Positions 1 to 8,985 of a DNA stretch of 64,000 nt are shown here, piece after piece. Location of the stretch: NCBI GenBank assembly GCA_035995425.1, contig DASYKM010000173.1:122118-186117 (forward strand), read 5' to 3'. Origin of the DNA: CADEED01 sp035995425 (GTDB taxonomy: Bacteria > Pseudomonadota > Gammaproteobacteria > Steroidobacterales > Steroidobacteraceae). A program made the translations under genes and the position numbers. The notes under the pieces are model-generated. The model was given only the letters and a program-made list of their open reading frames with translations. It was not told the DNA's origin and did no database searches. Numbering within the stretch: position 1 is the stretch's first letter; each line of letters starts with the position of its first letter.

Positions 1-663
1 TTCCGCCTGCAGCCCATCACGCTGCGCTTTCGCCGGGGCGAGGTGGTATTCGTGGTCGGCGGCAATGGCTCGGGCAAATCGACGCTGAGCAAGCTCATCT
101 CGCTGCACTACGCGGCCGAGTCCGGTGAGATCCGCTTCGATGACACGCGCGTCGGTCCGCACAACCTCGGCGCGGCGCGCGAGCAGATCGCGGTGATCTA
201 TTCGAACTACTATCTGTTCGAACGCGTGTATGGTCCGCTGGATTCCGCGCGCGAGGCCGCGATGCAGAAGTATCTGCAATTGTTCGGGTTGCAGGACAAG
301 GTGCGGTTCGAAGCGGGCAGATTCTCCACCACCAAGCTCTCCGACGGCCAGCGGCGGCGCCTGGCGCTCGTGGTTGCGCTGCTCGACGATCGCCAGATCT
401 ATCTGCTCGACGAATGGGCGGCGGACCAGGATCCGGAGTTCCGCGAGATCTTCTACACGCAAGTGCTGCAGCAGATGCGCGCCGACGGCAAGCTGGTCAT
501 CGTGATCACGCACGACGACCGCTACTTCCATCACGCCGATCGCGTGGTGGTCATGGAATTCGGCGGCGTGCGCCAGGAAACGCAGCGGCAGCACGGCCCG
601 GCGCCGCTGCCGCGCAGCTTCGGCACTTCGCAGGCCCATGGGCCGGTCGCGTTGCAGTCATGA
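1..663 (+). CDS. Cyclic-peptide-type ABC exporter, ATP-binding domain (5' partial)
   Basis: The reading frame is open from base 1, so the membrane half of this exporter lies outside the window. The visible 220 residues form a complete ABC ATPase: Walker A GGNGSGKST near the start, signature LSDGQRRR, Walker B IYLLDEW followed by AADQDP, and H-loop VITHDD. The pairing of LSDGQ with DEWAADQDP is typical of the SyrD/PvdE family of fused permease-ATPases, which export nonribosomal peptides or siderophore precursors across the inner membrane. Its stop overlaps the NRPS start as ATGA, so the two are translationally coupled. The exported substrate is inferred to be the product of the NRPS next door. 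Confidence 0.9.
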   Translation, partial: FRLQPITLRFRRGEVVFVVGGNGSGKSTLSKLISLHYAAESGEIRFDDTRVGPHNLGAAREQIAVIYSNYYLFERVYGPLDSAREAAMQKYLQLFGLQDKVRFEAGRFSTTKLSDGQRRRLALVVALLDDRQIYLLDEWAADQDPEFREIFYTQVLQQMRADGKLVIVITHDDRYFHHADRVVVMEFGGVRQETQRQHGPAPLPRSFGTSQAHGPVALQS

Positions 664-3600
664 ACGCCGAAGCAGCCGGACGCGCTGACGTTGCCGACGT
701 GATCGCGCAGTGCGCGCGCTCCGGCGTGCGCATGTCGGTCGACGGCGAGCAGTTGCGCCTGCAACTGCCGCAGGGTGGCATAGCACCCGCGCTGGTCTCG
801 CTGATCCGGGAGAACAAGTCCGGTCTGATCCGGGCGCTCACCGCCGTCAATGCCAGCGTCGCGAGACTCGCTCCGCCGCCGATGAAACGCGCGGCGCACG
901 CGGGACGCCTGCCACTCGCCTACGGCCAGGAGAATCTGTGGCTGGGCGAGGAGCTGGCCGAGGTGGGCGACATGTCGCACCTCACCGTGGTCGTGAAGCT
1001 CCAGGGCACGGTGGATGTCGGTGCGCTGAAATCGGCGATTGCTTTCATCATCGAGCGACACGCGCCGCTGCGAACCCGGTACCCGGAAGCGGCGGACGGA
1101 AGACCGTATCAGGAAGTGCTTTCCGCGGACGATACGCCCTTCGAATCGCTCGATCGGTCGGGCGCGGCGCCGCAGGTCATCGAGACCCTGTTAGGCGAGC
1201 TGCACCGGCGGCGTTTCTGGCTCAAAGACGGATTTCCTTGCCGCAGCACGCTCATCCGGCTCGCGAACGAGCAGCACATCTTCGTTTTCACGACGCATCA
1301 CATCTGCTCCGATGGATGGTCGATCGGCGTGCTGCTGCGGGAGATCGGCGAGTGCTACAACGCCGTCGCCCGGGGCCGCGCGCCGTCATGCCCGCCGCTC
1401 GAGATCGAATATTCCGATTACGCACTGTGGCAGAAGGACGCGGAAGAGTCGGCGTGGTTCGGCGCGGGACTGCGGTACTGGAAGGAGCGGCTCAAGGATC
1501 CGCCGGCGCTGCATGGCCTGCCTCTCGACCGGCCGCGACCGACGGTTCAGTCGTATGCGACGGCTCGCGTGAGCCACGACATCGATGTCGCCACCCTGCG
1601 GCGGCTCGAGACCTTCGCGCGCGCGCAAGGCACGACCTTGTTCGTCGTGCTGATGAGTGCCTTCGGAATGCTGGTGCATCGCTACAGTGGTGACGAAGAC
1701 ATGATCGTCGGCACGCCGATCGCCAACCGGCTGCGCGACGAGATGTCCCCGCTCGTCGGACTCTTCATGAACGTGCTGGCGATGCGGCTGCGCATCCAGG
1801 CCGCCGACACGGGTGCGGACTTCATCGCGCGCACGCATGCGCACTATCTGCGCGACATCGAGCACCAGGGCATCCCCATCGAGCGCGTGGCGGTCGAGGT
1901 GGCGCGCGAGTCGAAGGCCTCGAGCCATGCACCACTCGCGCAATTGTCGTTCGTGCTGCACAACAACGTCGTCGCCGAAGTATCCATGCAGGGTCTCCAG
2001 TGCCGCACGGAGTTCACGCTGCCGGGCGCGTCGGTCTATGAGCTCAACGTGTCCGCGCACGAGACGGCACAGGGACTGCATTTCGACTGGCAGTACAACA
2101 CCGGCATTTTCGACCCGGACCGCATCGGCCGCATGGCCGCGCACTTCGCCTCTCTGCTGCGCGATCTGCTGAAGTCGCCGCGCAAGCGCGTCGGCCAGCT
2201 GCGGATGATCTCCGACGAAGAGCAGGCGGCGTTGCTCACGCTCGGCAACGACAGTGCGACGCCGTACGCGCCCGAAGTGGCGTTCCACGAATTGTTCGAA
2301 GCGCGTGCCGCGAGCGACCCGCGCAAGATCGCGGTGATCTGCGGCGAGCAGCGCCTCGACTACGATGCGCTGAACCGGCGCGCGAACCAGCTCGCGCACT
2401 GGCTGCGCGCGAGCGGCCGCGCGCAGGCGGATCTGCCCATCGGCGTGAGCCTCGAGCGCTCGGCGGACATGCTGGTGGCGCTGCTCGCGGTGGTGAAGGC
2501 CGGAGCCGCCTATCTACCGCTCGATCCGGCGTATCCCGCGGCACGGCTGGCCCACATGGCCGGCCACGCCGGGGTGCGCACCGTGATTGCCTCGCGTGCC
2601 ACCGCGGCGGGGGTCGGCGATCCGGCGGCGGCGGTACTGCTCGACGACGGCAGCTTCCGCGCGGTGCTCGAAGCGCAGCCGGACACCAATCCCTCGGCCA
2701 CGACGGGCTGGCAGGGCGGCAACCGCCTCGCCTACGTGATCTACACCTCGGGATCCACGGGTCAGCCGAAAGGCGTGATGATCGAGCATCGCAGCCTCAC
2801 CAATTTCCTGCGTTCGATGCAGAAGGAACCGGGAATTCACACGGACGACGTGATGCTCGCTGTGACCACGCCGTCGTTCGACATCCACACCCTCGAGCTC
2901 TTCGCGCCGCTCGTGAGCGGTGCCACGGTGGTGATCGCCGGGCCCGGCGAATATGCCGATCCCGCCGAGCTCGCACGCCTCATCGACACGCACGCGGTAT
3001 CCGTGGTCCAGGCCACGCCCACGACCTGGCTCGGGCTCATGGATTACGGCTGGTCGCCGCAGCGGGATCTCAAGGCCTTGTGTGGCGGGGAGGCGCTGCC
3101 CGAAGCGCTCCGGGACAAACTACTCGCGCGGCCACTGCTCGCGCTGTGGAACATGTACGGACCCACCGAGACCTGCGTATGGTCGGCGGTCAAGCGCATC
3201 GAGAAAGACGTGGTGATCGGCCGGCCGATCGCCAACACCCGCTTCTACGTGCTCGACCGCGAGCTGGCGCCGGTACCCATCGGCGTCGACGGCGATCTCT
3301 ATATCGCGGGCGACGGCCTGGCACGCGGCTATCTGCATCAGCCCGAGCTCACGGCCGGGGCATTTCCGACGACGCTGCCGGCGTCGCTGCCGGAACAGCG
3401 CCTCTACAAGACTGGCGATCGGGTGTGCCGGCGCGCCGATGGCGACCTGGTCTTTCGCGGGCGGCAGGACCACCAGGTCAAGGTCAACGGCTTCCGCATC
3501 GAAACGGCGGAGGTGGCGGCCGCGCTCGAGACGCTGCCCGGCGTCAAACAAGCTGCCGTGGTTGTCAGGCAGCGCGCCAACGGCGCGTCATTTCTGGCGG

Positions 3601-5420
3601 CGTTCGTGGTGACTGATGGCGACGCGTGGTCGGCACGGGTGCTCGGCGCGCAACTGCAGATGCTGCTGCCACGCTACATGATTCCCGCGGTCATCGAGCG
3701 CCTGGAGCGCCTGCCACACACCGCGAACGGCAAGCTGGATTTGAAACAACTGGGCGCGCGTCCGCTGCAGACGCCGGAATTCGCCGCGGCGCAGTCCGTG
3801 GAGCTGCCGCAAACATCCGTCGAGCGTGCGATCGCCTCGGCGTGGACCGATCTGCTCGGCGTGCAAAGCCTCACGCTCGATGACGATGTGTTCGCGCACG
3901 GCGCCGACTCCATCCGCGTGCTCATGTTCATCGGGCGCATGCGCAAGCAAGGCCTGAAACTGCGGGTCGGCGACATCTATCGCCTGCCGACCGTGCGCGC
4001 GCTGGCCGGCATCGCCGAGCAGGTCGGCGATGACAGCGGTCGGTCGCTGTATTCCGGCCCGGCGCCGCTGCTCGCCGACCAGCTCGCGGCGCTCGGCAAT
4101 GAGTTCGTGTGGCGCAAGTTCTTCATCAACTTCATGTTCGACCTGCCGCGGCCATTGGACCTCGCGATCCTGCAGCGTGCGTTCGAGCGGCTCGCCGGTA
4201 CGCACGACGCCTTGCGCGCGCGACTCACGCGGACCGATGGCCGGTGGCGACAGCACATTGCAGCGGAATGCGACCAGCCGGCGGTGTTTGCCGAGACCCT
4301 GGGCTGCGGTTGGCTCGAGGCGCAGGCGCCCGATGAGATCCGTGCCGCCACCGATCGTGTGCACGCGCGTCTGTCTATCGAGCAAGGGCCGCTGTCCTGC
4401 GCGGCCGAGATCGTCGACTCGCAGGGCGTGCGCAAGCTGCTGTTCTGCGTGAGCCACCTCGTGGCGGACGGATTTTCCACCGTGGTGCTGCTCGAAGACC
4501 TCATCGAGGCCTACGCGGCGTTGCGAGCCGGTGCGCAGCCAGCGTCAGCCAACACCCTATCTATCGGCAAGTGGGCGCCGCTCTATCGTGAGTACGTGAG
4601 CTCCGCGGCGTTCTGCGCGCAGATTGCCTACTGGGAAGCGCTGCCGTGGAGCAGGTGCGCACCGTTGCCGCTCGATTATCCGCAGAACGATACGCCGCAG
4701 ATCAACGTGGCGCATTCCTCCCAGCACACCGGACTGCAACTCGACGCCGCCTCGAGCCAGGCGGTACATCTCGATGTGCCGCGACAGCTCGGGATCACGG
4801 CGCGGAACTTCATCGCCATCGCGCTCGCGCGCGTGCTCATGCGCTGGAACGGAGCCGATGCGGTGGCGCTCGACATCCACGACGCGGGGCGCCAGCACGT
4901 TCAGGACGCGCTCGGAATCGATCTGTCGCGGACCGTCGGCGCGTTCTCGATTCGCAACCGCGTGCTGCTCGAGCGCGTGCCGGCCGCCGATGCACAGCGC
5001 GAGCTCCTGGAAATGCACCAGCAACTCGAGCTCATTCCGCAGGGCGGGGCGGGCCTGCTGCCGCTGCAGGTGGCCTGCGAACGTGAAGAGGTGGCCGAGC
5101 GGGCGCGCCGGATTCCGAAGGCCGAGGTGTGGTTCAACTATCTCGGGACTGTCAACGACACGCTGTCGGCGCACGAGCGCGCCGATGCCGATATTCCCAC
5201 GCGCATGTCCGAGGCCGTCCGCCACATCCAGGGCGTTACGCACGACCCGCGGACGCCGCGCGAGCGGACGCTGAGTCTCCTCGGCTTCGTCAGGAATGGC
5301 GTGCTCGAGCTCAGTTTCGAATACAGCGCGCAATTGCATCGCGAGGAAACCATCCGCGAGCTGGCGCAGCAGCTGCGCGTCGAGATGATGAACACACTGC
5401 GTGCCGTCGGCGCGATTTAG
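660..5420 (+). CDS. One-module nonribosomal peptide synthetase (docking-C-A-T-E-like), predicted glycine
   Basis: A 1586-residue protein starting at the ATG that overlaps the exporter stop. Order: TubC-like N-terminal docking domain (about 1-65); condensation domain with HHICSDG (His213 to Gly219); adenylation domain with YTSGSTG (from 695), YGPTE (from 833), YKTGDR and NGK; carrier domain with the phosphopantetheine serine in GADS (Ser1084); then a second condensation-fold domain ending with the FNYLG motif (from 1492), as in epimerase-type domains. Reading the ten pocket positions against GrsA gives D-I-L-Q-L-G-M-V-W-K, very close to the known glycine code. No thioesterase or reductase is present. 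The docking domain implies an upstream NRPS/PKS partner, possibly outside the window. Function is well supported; substrate is by-eye inference. Confidence 0.92.
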   Translation: MNAEAAGRADVADVIAQCARSGVRMSVDGEQLRLQLPQGGIAPALVSLIRENKSGLIRALTAVNASVARLAPPPMKRAAHAGRLPLAYGQENLWLGEELAEVGDMSHLTVVVKLQGTVDVGALKSAIAFIIERHAPLRTRYPEAADGRPYQEVLSADDTPFESLDRSGAAPQVIETLLGELHRRRFWLKDGFPCRSTLIRLANEQHIFVFTTHHICSDGWSIGVLLREIGECYNAVARGRAPSCPPLEIEYSDYALWQKDAEESAWFGAGLRYWKERLKDPPALHGLPLDRPRPTVQSYATARVSHDIDVATLRRLETFARAQGTTLFVVLMSAFGMLVHRYSGDEDMIVGTPIANRLRDEMSPLVGLFMNVLAMRLRIQAADTGADFIARTHAHYLRDIEHQGIPIERVAVEVARESKASSHAPLAQLSFVLHNNVVAEVSMQGLQCRTEFTLPGASVYELNVSAHETAQGLHFDWQYNTGIFDPDRIGRMAAHFASLLRDLLKSPRKRVGQLRMISDEEQAALLTLGNDSATPYAPEVAFHELFEARAASDPRKIAVICGEQRLDYDALNRRANQLAHWLRASGRAQADLPIGVSLERSADMLVALLAVVKAGAAYLPLDPAYPAARLAHMAGHAGVRTVIASRATAAGVGDPAAAVLLDDGSFRAVLEAQPDTNPSATTGWQGGNRLAYVIYTSGSTGQPKGVMIEHRSLTNFLRSMQKEPGIHTDDVMLAVTTPSFDIHTLELFAPLVSGATVVIAGPGEYADPAELARLIDTHAVSVVQATPTTWLGLMDYGWSPQRDLKALCGGEALPEALRDKLLARPLLALWNMYGPTETCVWSAVKRIEKDVVIGRPIANTRFYVLDRELAPVPIGVDGDLYIAGDGLARGYLHQPELTAGAFPTTLPASLPEQRLYKTGDRVCRRADGDLVFRGRQDHQVKVNGFRIETAEVAAALETLPGVKQAAVVVRQRANGASFLAAFVVTDGDAWSARVLGAQLQMLLPRYMIPAVIERLERLPHTANGKLDLKQLGARPLQTPEFAAAQSVELPQTSVERAIASAWTDLLGVQSLTLDDDVFAHGADSIRVLMFIGRMRKQGLKLRVGDIYRLPTVRALAGIAEQVGDDSGRSLYSGPAPLLADQLAALGNEFVWRKFFINFMFDLPRPLDLAILQRAFERLAGTHDALRARLTRTDGRWRQHIAAECDQPAVFAETLGCGWLEAQAPDEIRAATDRVHARLSIEQGPLSCAAEIVDSQGVRKLLFCVSHLVADGFSTVVLLEDLIEAYAALRAGAQPASANTLSIGKWAPLYREYVSSAAFCAQIAYWEALPWSRCAPLPLDYPQNDTPQINVAHSSQHTGLQLDAASSQAVHLDVPRQLGITARNFIAIALARVLMRWNGADAVALDIHDAGRQHVQDALGIDLSRTVGAFSIRNRVLLERVPAADAQRELLEMHQQLELIPQGGAGLLPLQVACEREEVAERARRIPKAEVWFNYLGTVNDTLSAHERADADIPTRMSEAVRHIQGVTHDPRTPRERTLSLLGFVRNGVLELSFEYSAQLHREETIRELAQQLRVEMMNTLRAVGAI

Positions 5421-5428
5421 GGGAACGC

Positions 5429-7459
5429 ATGGCGACCGGGCAACCTCTCGAATACGAACGTCTGATCGTGCCGCGCGCGCGCCGGAAAGCCTCCGGGCCC
5501 GCGCGTGCCACGATTCTCAAGACTGCGCTCACGCGCCTCGACTATCACGGCCTCAGGAAGGTGGATGTCGACACCGGCACCGGCAGTCCGCGCTTCGAGC
5601 CGCAGAGCGCGCCCGACCTGCTGACCGTGTGCCTCACGGCCTATAACGAAGAGGTCTCCGCCTATCACACCTCGCTGAGCGCGCTGGCGCGCGGCGCGGA
5701 CTATTTCGTCGGCGCGGGCGAGCCGCGCATCGGCCAGGAGTTCACCATCTGCATCCTGGTCGATGGCATCGAGCGCATGTCGGCGGGCTTTGCGGCCTAT
5801 GCCCAGCGGCTGGGCATCTATCAACCGGCGCTGCTCGATCCGCGCGCCGACTATCACCTGTTCGAGTCGTCCATCGACCGTCACCTGCTGCAGTTCGCGC
5901 CGCAGGACCTGCCGGCGCAGGGCGATCACGAAGCCGCGCTGCGCCGCGAGGCCGGCAATCTCACCAATCTCACGCCGGAGGCGAATCGCCAGCGCATCGT
6001 GCTGTTCATCAAGCGCGATAACCGCGGCAAGCTCGATTCGCACCGCTGTTTTTTCGAGATCGCCTGCCGGGAAACGCGGCCGGCGTACTTCCTGCAGGTC
6101 GACGTGGGTACCAGCCCCGACGCGAGCGCGGTGCACGAGATGTGGCGCAGCATCGCGCACTCGGCCAACGTCGCCGCCGTCTCGGCGCGTTCGCACATGC
6201 CGTTGCCGCAGGGCGCCACCGACTTGTTAGGGTCGTGGCAATACGGTGACATCGCCATCGAGCGCATCCTGCTCTGGCCCACCGAGATGCTCATGGGCTA
6301 CATGAGCGTGCTGTCGGGACAGTTGTGCCTCACACGCAGCGATGCGGTGTGGCGCAAGCAGCCGGTTGCACCGGCGGCGAACGACGAGTTCGCCGCGCCA
6401 CCGCCCGCCAACGGGCGCGTCATGCAGAGCTATCTACGCGGGCTGGAGCAGCTCGGACCGTTCGAATCGAACATGTTCCTGGCCGAGGACCGCATCCTCG
6501 GGCTCGAGATCGTGTTTCAGCCGGACAGCCGTTGGGAGCTCGGTTACGTTCCGCAGGCGAACGCGGCCATCGACAAGTGCGAAAGCTGGAACGAGTTGCT
6601 GTGCCAGCGCCGCCGCTGGAAATGCAGCAGCGTTGCCTGCCGCCTGTGGATGTTCACGCGCGTGCTCGACTACGCGCGAAGCGCCAACCGCACGCTGCCG
6701 CAGAAGCTGCGCATTCTTTCGGCCACCAGCTTTCACGCCGCGTATTTCCTCATCGAGTGGCTGATGCCGGCGTTCGCGGTGCTCATCTTCTCGTCGTTGC
6801 ATCACTTCGCCGCCCTGGCCGTCGGCGCGGGCGGCCCATGGCGCGCGCTGGTAGATGCGAGCTTCTTCGGGCTGCTGGCGCTGCTTGGCACGCAGCTGGC
6901 GGTGTCGGCGTCGGGGCGGATCACGGCGGCCACCAATCGCTTCTATGGATTCTCGATCGCCTGCCAGACGCTCTACACCTTGTGCATGACGGCGCTGGTG
7001 ATCGGTGGCAACCTGCATGTAGCGGCGATCGTGAAGCCCCTGACATTGCTGGCCGTGATGTTAGTCGCGGTCCTGGTTCTCGCGCATGGTTACGCGCGCG
7101 AGGTGTTTCGCGGCCTGCTGCGCTGCCTGGTCACGTACTGGACGTCGCGCCCCGCGGTGTCTTTCCTGATCATGACTTATGCGGCGCTCAACTCGCACAA
7201 CACCAGCTGGGGGACCAAGGGACTGACGCGTCCGCACTACCTCGACGAGGCCGTGCGGGCGGGGTTCGAACACTTCCGTCTCAAGACCGTGTTGCTGATG
7301 GTCGCCGCCAACGCGGGTTTCTATACGCTCGCCGTACGCGGCGGGTGGACCACGTCGTTCGCGGGGCTCGAGAGCGTGTTGTGGCTGCTGCTCGCACAGA
7401 TCGGCGTGGCGTTCATCGGGCGCTTCGTCATCGCGTTGCGGAATCACAGGGCGTCCTGA
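5429..7459 (+). CDS. Chitin-synthase-like membrane glycosyltransferase (GT2)
   Basis: A 676-residue protein; the start follows AGGGGAACGC, 8 bases after the NRPS stop. The order of motifs matches fungal and animal chitin synthases rather than ordinary bacterial GT2 enzymes: LTAYNE (about 70), DSHRCFF, a DxG element in QVDVGTSP (Asp225), SVLSG, FLAEDRILGLE (Glu353-Asp354-Arg355, the catalytic region) and QRRRW (393-397). About five or six hydrophobic segments follow in the last 260 residues, as expected for an enzyme that polymerises and extrudes a chain through the inner membrane. The likely donor is UDP-GlcNAc by homology. Its place inside an NRPS operon suggests that the product is a peptide-aminosugar conjugate or a modified oligosaccharide. 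Family is seen; the product is inference. Confidence 0.85.
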   Translation: MATGQPLEYERLIVPRARRKASGPARATILKTALTRLDYHGLRKVDVDTGTGSPRFEPQSAPDLLTVCLTAYNEEVSAYHTSLSALARGADYFVGAGEPRIGQEFTICILVDGIERMSAGFAAYAQRLGIYQPALLDPRADYHLFESSIDRHLLQFAPQDLPAQGDHEAALRREAGNLTNLTPEANRQRIVLFIKRDNRGKLDSHRCFFEIACRETRPAYFLQVDVGTSPDASAVHEMWRSIAHSANVAAVSARSHMPLPQGATDLLGSWQYGDIAIERILLWPTEMLMGYMSVLSGQLCLTRSDAVWRKQPVAPAANDEFAAPPPANGRVMQSYLRGLEQLGPFESNMFLAEDRILGLEIVFQPDSRWELGYVPQANAAIDKCESWNELLCQRRRWKCSSVACRLWMFTRVLDYARSANRTLPQKLRILSATSFHAAYFLIEWLMPAFAVLIFSSLHHFAALAVGAGGPWRALVDASFFGLLALLGTQLAVSASGRITAATNRFYGFSIACQTLYTLCMTALVIGGNLHVAAIVKPLTLLAVMLVAVLVLAHGYAREVFRGLLRCLVTYWTSRPAVSFLIMTYAALNSHNTSWGTKGLTRPHYLDEAVRAGFEHFRLKTVLLMVAANAGFYTLAVRGGWTTSFAGLESVLWLLLAQIGVAFIGRFVIALRNHRAS

Positions 7460-7463
7460 GCGC

Positions 7464-7964
7464 ATGCAAGCGAACGCCATGACCGACATGCTCGTGCGGC
7501 TCTACGACCTGCCGCCCGTGGAGCCGATGCTGGCCGACTTCGCCGCACACGGCATCACGGTCCGGCGGCCGCGCGCCTATGAGAAGAGCCTCGTGGTCGA
7601 GTGGGTCGCCAAGACCTTCAGCGCCGGCTGGGCGAGCGAATGCGACGTCTGCTTCGCGCGGGTTCCGGTGTCCGCCCACATCGCCACGCGCGACGGCGAG
7701 ATCATCGGCTTTGCCTGCCACGAGAGCACGTACCGCAACTTCTTCGGTCCGGTCGGAGTGCTCGAGGAGTACCGCGCCGACGGGCTCGGCAAGTGCCTGC
7801 TGCTCGCGAGCCTGCACGCCATGCGCGACCTTGGCTATGCCTACGCCATCATCGGCGGACCCACGGATGCCGTGGGCTTCTACGTCCAGGCGGTCGGCGC
7901 GTCGCGCATCGACGGATCGAGCCCGGGCATCTACGTGGACCGTTTGCGCGGCTCGGATAGCTAG
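7464..7964 (+). CDS. GNAT-family acyltransferase
   Basis: A 166-residue protein that starts 4 bases after the glycosyltransferase stop; ATG at 7479 is an alternative start. The central strand-helix segment GVLEEYRADGLGKCLLLASL has the acyl-CoA pyrophosphate-binding pattern of GNAT enzymes (a degenerate R/Q-x-x-G-x-G/A), followed by a hydrophobic strand and FYVQAVGA near the C-terminus, which resembles the usual FYxxxGF. It lies between a chitin-synthase-like enzyme and a dioxygenase in the same operon, so acylation of an amine on the cluster product is a reasonable guess. Substrate is unknown. Confidence 0.8.
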   Translation: MQANAMTDMLVRLYDLPPVEPMLADFAAHGITVRRPRAYEKSLVVEWVAKTFSAGWASECDVCFARVPVSAHIATRDGEIIGFACHESTYRNFFGPVGVLEEYRADGLGKCLLLASLHAMRDLGYAYAIIGGPTDAVGFYVQAVGASRIDGSSPGIYVDRLRGSDS

Positions 7965-7976
7965 CCAGGAAGACCC

Positions 7977-8981
7977 ATGCCCTCAACACCCCAGGCCGTC
8001 GACGTGCTCGACCGCATCGATCGCTGCACCTATCTCGAGCAGTACCGGTTTCGCAAGCCGTTCCTGCTGCGCGGCGGCGCGACGCACCTGCCCGCGTATC
8101 GCAAGTGGACGCTGGAATATCTCGAGAGCCAGATCGCCGACGTCATCATCCAGCCGCTGATCTATGAAGAAGACAAGCGCGACTATTCGCGGGCGAAATT
8201 CCTCGAGATGACGTTCCGTGATTTCGCGCGCGAGATCCGCTCCAGTAACTCGCGCATGCTCTATTGGTTCGAGGGCCCCGCGTCGGCGAATTTCTGGGGC
8301 GGTGCGGGCAAGCAGGCGCGCGTGAACACCGAGCTCGCCATGCTCGCTGCCGATTTCGCGCCGCCGACGTTCCTGCACGAATCCGAGCTCATCTACGCGC
8401 AGATGATCCTCGGCACCGGCAAGAACGGCACCGTGGTCCACCACGACTACGGCGGCGAAGCGAAATGCCTGATGCAGCTCATTGGCGAGAAGCACGTGCT
8501 CCTCATCCCGCCGCAGCACGGGCGGGCGCTCAAGCTGCATCCGATCACCGGGCAGAAGAACTTCACCATCAGTACCCTCGACCTGCGCGGCGGCGACTTC
8601 AGGGCCATTGCCGACGATGCGCCGCTGTTCGAGGCGCGCATCCGCCCCGGTGATGTGCTGTATTGGCCGTCATTCTGGCTGCACGACGTCGCCAACGAAG
8701 GCGCGATCAACTTCGCGATCACCGTGCCGGTCGACGAGATGCCCGTGAACGCGCTCATGTTGCGGCACCTGCTGGCCGAGAATCTGTCGCGACTTCGGCA
8801 GCTCGATCCGCAGCTGCGCATCTCGAGCGACGCGATTGCGCAGCTCGAGCAGGAGCTGCTCGATCACACCAGCGTCAACACGCTGTGGGATCTGCATACC
8901 GCCTCGATTGCCTATCGCGGCAAGCACTGGCGGCCGCGCCAGGAGCCGGAGATGACCGCGATCGCGGAACCCGCCGGTTGA
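7977..8981 (+). CDS. JmjC/cupin_8-type Fe(II)/2-oxoglutarate dioxygenase
   Basis: A 334-residue protein with a CAGGAAG ribosome binding site. The metal triad of the JmjC/cupin_8 group can be read directly: His155-His156-Asp157 (the HxD pair is 155/157) and the distal His236 in WPSFWLHDV, with a conserved FYW-rich region between (RPGDVLYWPSFW). Such enzymes hydroxylate amino acid side chains in proteins or carrier-bound peptides. As the last gene of the NRPS operon it may hydroxylate the amino acid or peptide product. It ends 4 bases before a convergent gene. Confidence 0.85.
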   Translation: MPSTPQAVDVLDRIDRCTYLEQYRFRKPFLLRGGATHLPAYRKWTLEYLESQIADVIIQPLIYEEDKRDYSRAKFLEMTFRDFAREIRSSNSRMLYWFEGPASANFWGGAGKQARVNTELAMLAADFAPPTFLHESELIYAQMILGTGKNGTVVHHDYGGEAKCLMQLIGEKHVLLIPPQHGRALKLHPITGQKNFTISTLDLRGGDFRAIADDAPLFEARIRPGDVLYWPSFWLHDVANEGAINFAITVPVDEMPVNALMLRHLLAENLSRLRQLDPQLRISSDAIAQLEQELLDHTSVNTLWDLHTASIAYRGKHWRPRQEPEMTAIAEPAG

Positions 8982-8985
8982 CGTT

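Noticed and set aside
414..660. Longer NRPS start, 82 codons upstream
   Set aside because: It would lie inside the exporter ATPase; the ATGA-coupled ATG at 660 begins exactly at the docking domain.
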